Source: Bursaphelenchus xylophilus
Taxonomy: Eukaryota; Nematoda; Chromadorea; Rhabditida; Aphelenchoididae
NCBI GenBank assembly: GCA_904066235.2
Contig: CAJFCV020000001.1
Location: 3,906,001-3,970,000 of the forward strand
Direction of reading: 5' to 3'
Length of the DNA: 64,000 nucleotides
Of this stretch, positions 57,391 through 64,000 are shown piece after piece. Numbering within the stretch: position 1 is the first letter of the stretch; each line of letters begins with the position of its first letter. Under the pieces are notes generated by a model. The model made no database searches, had not been told where the DNA came from, and worked only from the letters and a program-made list of their open reading frames with translations. The translations under genes were made by a program, and so were the position numbers.

Positions 57391-58090
57391 AATGTAAAAA
57401 CGGGGAAAATAAAGCAATAGGCCAACGAAGGAAGAAATTATTGTCGGATATTACAATATTTCAGAAAGATTCGACAGCAACTGAAGGTTTTTTAGGCAGT
57501 TTTTATTAGCTTGTCTAATGTTAATAACACAGAAATATTTTCACGTAAGATTTCTGCCAATGACTAGCACAGTGCAAGAAGAAGTCATATTCGGCTGCAC
57601 AGCGCAGCCAAATATAAAAAAAATACAATTTGCACCGTGCAAAAATTTTTCTTATTTTTGCTGCACTGCAAAAATCAAATTGCATTTTTTGCCACGCTAA
57701 TGTAAAAAATATTTCGAAAACTTTCCCTTCAGGTATCCATTTTACCTGCGAAGGAGTTTTTCTATTATGCCAGTATGCCTCGGCTTGGATAAAAATGTAT
57801 TTTATATTAAAGAATATCAGCTCTGAATAAATTTTTTTTGTTTGCAAAAGTCATCTCTGATCAAAACAAGCCAAAAATCTCAAAATTTGATATTTTTTGA
57901 AAAAAAACTTGGATTTATTTCAATTCTTGAAAAGAACTTTTCTTCTCGGACTAATTTTCATTCCAAAAAATCCCAACATTTTATGCAAATTTCCCTCCGC
58001 CCTTCAAAAACTTTCCTCAATTCCCAATTTGCCCTCATAGCATTTTTTGGATCCTCAGTGAGCGGTCGCTGTTTTCGGAGAGCGCAAACA
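57391..58090. other. Upstream region of the MSP-domain gene
   Basis: 700 bp between the TIR element and the first exon of the MSP gene. It contains GCACAGTGC near 57566 and GCACCGTGC near 57632, otherwise AT-rich DNA. A TCCTCAG acceptor-like site near 58049-58055 precedes the start codon by about 35 bp. No gene is evident. Confidence 0.45.
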
Positions 58091-61000
58091 ATGGCGAATG
58101 ATCGCGGTAGGCTTTAACACAGCTACCGATTTACAGTGAGGGACCGGATCCAATGGCAAAAAACATCTCATTTTGCATCCCGGAAGGGACCAAAATGTCT
58201 CCAAACCCTTCCCTTCTCTAAGCTAAAAAACCCCGCTTTGAAGAGCCCGCTTTGAAGGAAAGCATCACCTTCCGGGATGCAAAATGAGACGTTTTTTTTT
58301 TGCCATTGGATCAGGTCCCTCACTGTAGAAGGGCTCTTCTGTTGTACTGCTATTTTTTGAATTCAATTTGGTACTGTTTGATGCTTTTTCATAGGTTTTG
58401 AGGCCTTCGAAGACTATTCTGTGACTTTTTGGGCCCAAATCATCTTTGAGGTTTTTCGACATTTTTGACACTTTTTGATACTTTTTTGCTGATTTAGAAG
58501 GGCTCTTTTTAATAGTGTTATTTTTTGAATTCAATTTGATACTGTTTGATGCTTTTCATTGCTTTTGAGGTCTTCGAAGGCTGACTTTTTGGACCAAATC
58601 ATCTTTGAGGTTTTTTGACATTTTTGACACTTTTTTAATAGCACTTCAAAACCTTCAAAAGGCTCTGTATTTTATGTCAACGCTTTACCTAACATCCTGG
58701 ATCCAATTTTGATCATATTTAGCCCCCTCTTCCACATTTCTCGGCCAAGGAATGCAGGGCGGTGGAATGGGTCCAAGTTCGGTGTTCTTAGGACAACCAG
58801 CGGCTAATCCCGGCGATTCTGGAGCTGGCGGCGGTGGAGGCGGCGGCGGAGGCGGAGCTGGAAGTGGAGGCGGTGGCGGAGGCGGTGGTGGAGGCGGTGG
58901 CGGTGGCGGAAAAGGTAAGTCCAAGGAATGCTGGCCATAGGCATATATGTATGTATTTCCATTTGCAGGATCTACATTCCTGGGCCAAGGGATGCAAGGC
59001 GGAGGAGGTATGTCCAATGAATCGTAGCCATAGTTATTTGTATATTTTTGTTTCCATACTTATTTGTATATAAATATTTTATTTTTAGGCGGATCCACAT
59101 TCTTGGCGCAAGAAATGGGCGGTGGAAAAAGCGCTTACGAGCCGAAGCCGAGCGGCGGAGGCGGCGGAAAAAGCTCTGCAGGCGGCGGTGGAGGTGGCGG
59201 CGGAGGCGGTGGTGGCGGAGGTGGCGGAGGAGGTAAGTCCAAAAAACATTGGCCATATTTATATTTTCAGGATCGATGTTCCTCGGCCAAGGAATGAAAG
59301 GAAGCGGAGGTAAGTCCAATGAAGCAGACCCATGTTCATATTTGCAGGCGGATCGATGTTCTTGGCCCAAGAAATGGGGGGTGGAAAGAGCGCTTACGGA
59401 GATAAGCCAGGCGCCGAAGCCGGCAAAGGTGCTCCAGCCGGAGGAGCCGCTGCCGGAGCCGCTGGCGCTGGCGCAGGAGCAGCAGCCGGCGGAGCCGGAG
59501 GTGGAGCAGCAGCCGGTGGAGCAGCCGCTGGCGCAGGAGCAGGCGGAGCAGGAGCCGCTGTAGCCGGAGCCGGCGTCGTACCCGCTGGAGGTAAGCCCAA
59601 GGAATGCTGTCCATATTTGTACTTACAGGCTTATCACCGATGTCCACATTCGTGGCTCCAGAAATGCAACCAGACACTGGAGCTGAAGGGGCTGCAGCTC
59701 AGGCTGCAGGTAAGTCACGATTATGTAGATAGAGGGGTTTTGTTTTTACGGTATTTTGTTTGACTTTTTGATGTGTAATGCACTTGGGTTTGGGCAGTTG
59801 AGAGGCCAGTAAAAATGTTCAAGAAAGTTATGGTAAAAGTTCCTTATTCTGGCCGCAACTTATAACTTTGCGGAAACTGGTCAGAATTGGCCCAAATTTG
59901 GCGTGAACAGGCTCAATTCATCGTTGTCAATGCTCGGACAGTGGATTTAGTTAGTGAGGTACCTTCTTTTTTACGTACCACCTTACCCTTCAAAAACGGC
60001 TGCAGCCTGCGATTTTACACTTTGTACGATGAAACCTGTCCGGAACTAAACTTATTGCCTCCGTGTGGAACTAAATGAGTCTTCATAGCCTTCATAGGTA
60101 CCATTAAAACTATACAGCTACTGTAGTAATTCAGTGCCAGCTAGGTCGTTTTTTTCCTAACTTTATTTCCCAAGCTTGGGCGCAGTTCGCAGAGTGCCTT
60201 TGTTGTGGCCAAAATAAGGGACTTCTCCAAAGTTATTAATGAGCCCTCAAGTTTGGTGTGAAAATGGGCCGTGAACGCACAAAAATTTAAGATTCTTCGC
60301 CGTGATACTTTTGGATGTTAATTTTGGAGTCTGCTGAATGATTTTTTTAACCTTTTTTTCAGGCGGTGCCGGAGGCCCTGCAGCTGCTGGAGCTGCTGCT
60401 GGAGCTCCTGTAGCTGCCGGAGCACCTGTAGGCGCTGGAGTTGCTGCCGCACCTGCTGGAGCTGTTGCTGGAGGTGCCGATGCTGGTGGAGCTGCGGGTG
60501 CAGGAGCCAAAAGTGTTAAACAAGAAATAAAGGGAGACGCCACAAAGACCCAGATCAGCGTTTTAAAGAGCCCTGCAGCTCCGGCTGGAGGCGCGGCTAA
60601 GAGTGTCAAACAAGAAATCAAGGAGGACGTCCCGAAGAGCCTCGTCAAAGGACCTGCAGGTACGGAAGGAGCTGGCGGTAACGGTAGATGCCCGGCGATT
60701 GGAGTTTCTATTTTTGATGACACAACTTCAACAGCGGCTTTGAGATTTTTTCAGACGTTTTTAGGCGTATCATATCATAGAATTTTTTAAGACGTTAGAG
60801 AAGCCTTTAACTTGCATTGTCATACCGTATCTTTTCGTCCCAGTCCCAAAAAAGAAATAACCAAAAAAAAACGTCTTTTCTCTGGCCGTTCTCTTCTTTT
60901 TGCGTACTCTCTCGGCCAAAAAGATTGCGTAATATCTCCGCAACCGCTGCAAAGAATCAGCTGAAATTATCAGAGATTGATTTACAGCCCATGTAGAGAA

Positions 61001-63289
61001 AGTAGACCAAATTTTTACTGTAATTTTATTTTGACGATAAAATGTTGTTTTTTCAGCCGCCGCAAAAGCCTCAACTCCTCAAGGGCAGACCTTAAAAACT
61101 GCATATCTCCTTCCAGAAACAGGTAAGAAATCCCCCAAAAATTTGAATATTTTTGGCGGGAAATTTAAATTTTTGAAAATTTTTGAAATTTTTTTACAGA
61201 CTCGAAGATGCAAACGCCCACAAAAGTTGGCAAAACTATGATGACGGAGATGACCCAAGGTAGGTTTTAAGTTGGACTAGTTTACGACTGTAAAGCTGGA
61301 GCATTGGTTTCAGAGAGGCCGCCGGACATTGATATTGATGCTGGAGCACCGGATGAAGACGAAGGCCCGGAAAAGGGGAAATGGAAGGGCCGCGGAAATC
61401 AGCCGGAGATGAACGAATTCACGAGAGGAGAACAGAAGAATCTGGTGGTCTTACCGGAGAAAATCGTCTTTTCCTGTGAGTTTTGGCAAGAAATTTTAAT
61501 GTGGGGGATTTTTGAAGGGCAACAGGAGATTTTTTGGGAATTTCTTGAGCTTTGGTTCGATTTTTTTGGATTTGCGACCTTAAATCGAGAGTTTTGCCTT
61601 AGGCATTTTTTGTGTAAAAATTCCAGTTTCCTCAATTTTTGGGTCGAGTTTATTTTTTAAAAGGTATAAAGTAGCCTCTTGCATTTTTATATCACCATAA
61701 AAATTGCCTCCTAGATGGTTCATTTCTGAGCCCAAAAAATAATGAAAAATTTAATTTTCAAAAAAAACTAAAAACACAGTTTTGTAGAGGAGGAAAAGAT
61801 GTATCAAATAAGTATATTCCCTTTGCCAAAAACCAAACCATCCTTGTAAAAGAAAGCAATGAAAAAAACGAACGAACTTTCTGGACAACCAAATAATTTC
61901 GCCTTGTCCTCCATTTCCAGACCCCTACGACAAACCGCAGCTCAAGGACATCAAACTGACCAACAAGAGCAAAGACATTATCCAGTACAAGATCCTCGCG
62001 ACGGTCCCGCAACATTACCGCGTTCGCGGCAAGACGGGCGCTCTGAAACCGGGCCAATCCACCGCCGCCACGATCCGCCTGGAACCGCTGAAGAATCCGA
62101 AGGCCGCCGCCAAGGAAAACCATCGGATCATGGTGCAGACGGCCAAGGCCAACACTATGAATGTGAAACAGGAACAGTTCTGGAAGGAGGTGGACATAAT
62201 CAAGCATCGGATGCAGTTCATTCGGCTCAGAGTGGTGGGTTTTAGGATTTTGAAGGGATTTTTGAGGATTTTTCGGTTTTTTGATTTTTTTTTGATTTTT
62301 TTGAGTTTTTTTGGGGTCGATGAAGATTTTCAGGGCTTTTGGGAGTTTCCGAAAATTTTAATTTTTAAAAAATTTTTGGATTTTTTTTGAAATTTTTGAA
62401 CTTTTTCGAAATTTTTACGACTTTAGTTGAGAATCGTGACTGTTTGGCGCTGCAAAAATATATTTTTTTTATGAAAATTTAAAAGTTTATTACCGTCGGA
62501 AAGCAATAAATATCAATTATCTCCAAATTTTTTTAGAAACTCCTCCTGGAAGGTCAAGACGTTAGAAAAGATGGTTGTACTGTGGCCGCAGACGAATATG
62601 CCCCCCCAAATGAGCAAGGAATCATTGTCGAGCCGGAGAATGAGCTGATCTTTAGAGGTGAGCAAAGATATTCTTACTTTGTGCACAGTGCGGATGTATA
62701 AATTGACTGCACTGTGCAGGGGAAATAAAATTTGATTTCACAGTGCCGAGAGGCTTCGCGAAATTAAGTTTTGAGTTGCATAGGGAGGAAGAGGTTTCAA
62801 AATTTTTGCTACACGCAGTTTTGTCGCAGTACTGTAATTGCACAGTGCAGAATATTCATTTTTATTTTTTACGCACTGTGCGCCGCGAAAATGAAATTGC
62901 ACTGTGCGAACTTAAAATGAATTTTAAAAAATGACGCCATAAGCCCGGCAAATGATTATGACGCCGTTTCAGGGCCATTCAACGAGATTGTGACCTCCGC
63001 CATTTGCATTATCAACAACACGGACCACTTCATGTACATCAAGGTGATGGTCACGAATCCCGAACCTTTCCGAGTCCGTCCCAACTACGCCGTAATCAAT
63101 CCTCGAGCTATGCAGGTATTGGCCGCTATGGTAGAGCCCATAAAAAGCATTCCTCAGATGCAAAAGAAGAAGAACAAGTTCATGATCGAGTACTCGGAGG
63201 CGGATACTGGCGCCGTCGACCCCCCAACCTTTTGGAAAAAATGCAGAAAGTTCCAATCCGTGAAGCTCCAGGCTGTTTTCTGCGAATAA
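58091..63289 (+). CDS. Gly/Ala-rich protein with two C-terminal MSP domains
   Basis: Fourteen exons (58091-58106, 58723-58914, 58969-59007, 59089-59232, 59271-59309, 59348-59590, 59629-59709, 60363-60659, 61057-61122, 61200-61259, 61314-61475, 61921-62231, 62537-62657, 62973-63289) give about 695 residues. Introns 1-10 all interrupt codons after base 1. Exons 2-7 are related cassettes opening with an STFLGQGMQGG-like motif; exons 2 and 4 carry long Gly runs, exons 6 and 8 Ala/Gly-rich runs, and exon 8 repeats AKSVKQEIK. Exon 11 is acidic. The C-terminal part has two MSP-type beta-sandwiches: VLPEKIVFSYPYDKPQLKD with KLTNKSKDIIQYKI, and IVEPENELIFRGPFNEIVT with VRPNYAVINPR. MSP proteins form the nematode sperm cytoskeleton. 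A sperm or scaffold role is inferred from the domains only. Confidence 0.82.
58132..58327. repeat. MITE family A copy in first intron of the MSP gene
   Basis: Foldback element starting TACAGTGAGGGACCGGATCC and ending in the mirrored GGTCCCTCACTGTA. It is the shortest and most diverged copy in the window, lacking most of the inner symmetric block. It lies 26 bp downstream of the tiny first exon. Confidence 0.8.
58820..59235. repeat. GGNGGC minisatellite in coding exons
   Basis: Runs of GGCGGT/GGCGGA/GGAGGC triplets in exons 2 and 4 of the MSP gene encode poly-Gly. The complementary strand reads as long open frames of Pro, Ala or Ser runs, which are shadows. The triplet composition stands out in an AT-rich genome and should be length-variable. 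Confidence 0.8.
62685..62905. repeat. GCACNGTGC sites in last intron of the MSP gene
   Basis: Five exact sites lie near 62682, 62711, 62840, 62872 and 62900, in the 315-bp intron between exons 13 and 14. Centres are A or T. This is the only cluster to the right of the twin-element palindrome. Confidence 0.8.
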
Positions 63290-63576
63290 TTTTTGATTCT
63301 TGAGTAAACTCTTAGAGTGACGTCATTTTGAAATTTCTTTGATTTTTTAATCAAAACACGGTTGGAATACACATTAAAGTAAATATTTATAAAGAAAACA
63401 ACTTTTGAAAGCCTTTCTGATACTTGATTACGCACCTTGCACCCAAATTTCACCATTTTACGTAATTTTCATCAAAAAGGCAAGACTTGACCCATTCCCA
63501 CTGCCCGGGTCAACTCTCTCTTTCCTCGACTTCTGTTCTTCAGAATGCCTCCAGCGGCTCCGGAGTAGTCATAAAC

Positions 63577-63693
63577 ATGAGTGCCGGACGTTCTGCACTG
63601 TCGCCCAGAGTAAAGATGTCCGCCGACAAGCGCAGAATGGAGTCGCTGACCGAGGATGGGAACTTCTTCAGCTATGGACCCGAATATCTCGAT
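63577..63693 (+). CDS. First coding exon of an unknown gene running off the window
   Basis: A 39-codon exon starting MSAGRSALSPRVKMSADKRR, continuing to EDGNFFSYGPEYLD and ending at a GTAAGT donor. The N-terminus is basic with Ser-Pro, as in a phosphorylated tail. A TTCTTCAG acceptor at 63543 precedes the ATG, and the gap to the stop of the MSP gene upstream is only 288 bp on the same strand, which would suit a nematode operon with trans-splicing of the downstream gene. The rest of the protein is outside the window and I do not recognise the family. An in-frame upstream ATG at 63544 is followed by a stop. Confidence 0.6.
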
Positions 63694-64000
63694 GTAAGTC
63701 CTCATTTTATGTCATATTTGGGATGGTTGATTGTAATATTGCATTTATGAGAGTTGGATTTGACGTAACTTTCGGTTTTACGAAGCGTGGTTTGGTGCAA
63801 ATAATTTTTGGATATTGTTTTAGGTAGTTGATCTTGGCGTTTCACGAATGATGTTTTGTGCGGATTTTGTGGGTGAGGCGCGGTAGAATTATCGAAAATG
63901 GGTTTCTGATATTTTTTAGGCTTTTTTACACTAATTTTCATGGAATTTTATATGTTCTTCTTGATTTAGGTAACAATTTCTAAATGGCCTAATACCACGC
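63694..64000. other. First intron of the last gene, incomplete
   Basis: After the GTAAGT donor the sequence is AT-rich to the end of the window. A run TTTAGG near 63820 and again near 63966 could be acceptors, but no convincing second exon follows. Confidence 0.4.

Noticed and set aside
58685..59017. Minus-strand poly-Pro, poly-Ala and poly-Ser open frames
   Set aside because: These are shadows of the poly-Gly coding triplets of the plus-strand MSP gene.

Overview
The window looks like nematode nuclear DNA. It is AT-rich, with short introns ending in the TTTCAG-type acceptor, probable spliced-leader acceptors a few bases upstream of some start codons, a gene with two Major Sperm Protein (MSP) domains, and nematode-like versions of conserved eukaryotic genes. 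The species cannot be named from sequence alone. All gene models below were assembled by hand from both strands. Phase is continuous across every junction of the FEN1, CEP290-like, SRP19, hAT/BED, NCKX, GOT2, MTR4 and MSP models.

Layout. 1-685 (+): 3' end of flap endonuclease FEN1. 1678-13869 (-): an 18-exon, about 1,693-residue CEP290-like coiled-coil gene whose introns hold two inverted pairs of tRNA-His genes and several repeats. 14699-15684 (+): SRP19. 16428-17092 (+): small unknown gene. 17203-20941 (-): BED-finger gene derived from a hAT transposase. 21684-23919 (+): F-box-like gene. 24336-29471 (-): K+-dependent Na+/Ca2+ exchanger (NCKX/SLC24). 29.5-45.2 kb: gene-poor domain with three tRNA-Lys genes, one tRNA-Asp, several inverted-repeat elements and dense arrays of a 9-bp palindrome. 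45251-47785 (-): mitochondrial aspartate aminotransferase. 49437-54629 (-): MTR4 RNA-exosome helicase. 54859-57390: two inverted copies of one TIR element forming a 2.5-kb palindrome. 58091-63289 (+): Gly/Ala-rich protein with two MSP domains. 63577 onward (+): first exon of a further gene.

The most unusual feature is non-coding. I counted by eye about 150 copies of the interrupted palindrome GCAC-N-GTGC, mostly in arrays with AT-rich spacers. One array of 12 sites in the first NCKX intron has a mean spacing of 32.7 bp. The densest domain is 34.2-43.9 kb, where sites are organised into higher-order repeats. Two other palindromes share the design of fixed arms and a free centre base (GTCAT-N-ATGAC and GCCCT-N-AGGGC). 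The non-palindromic 10-mer GTAAAATACG/CGTATTTTAC occurs at least 32 times outside exons.

The genes do not form one pathway. They are mainly housekeeping functions (replication, protein targeting, RNA surveillance, amino-acid metabolism, ion transport) plus one likely cilium gene and one sperm-protein-like gene.
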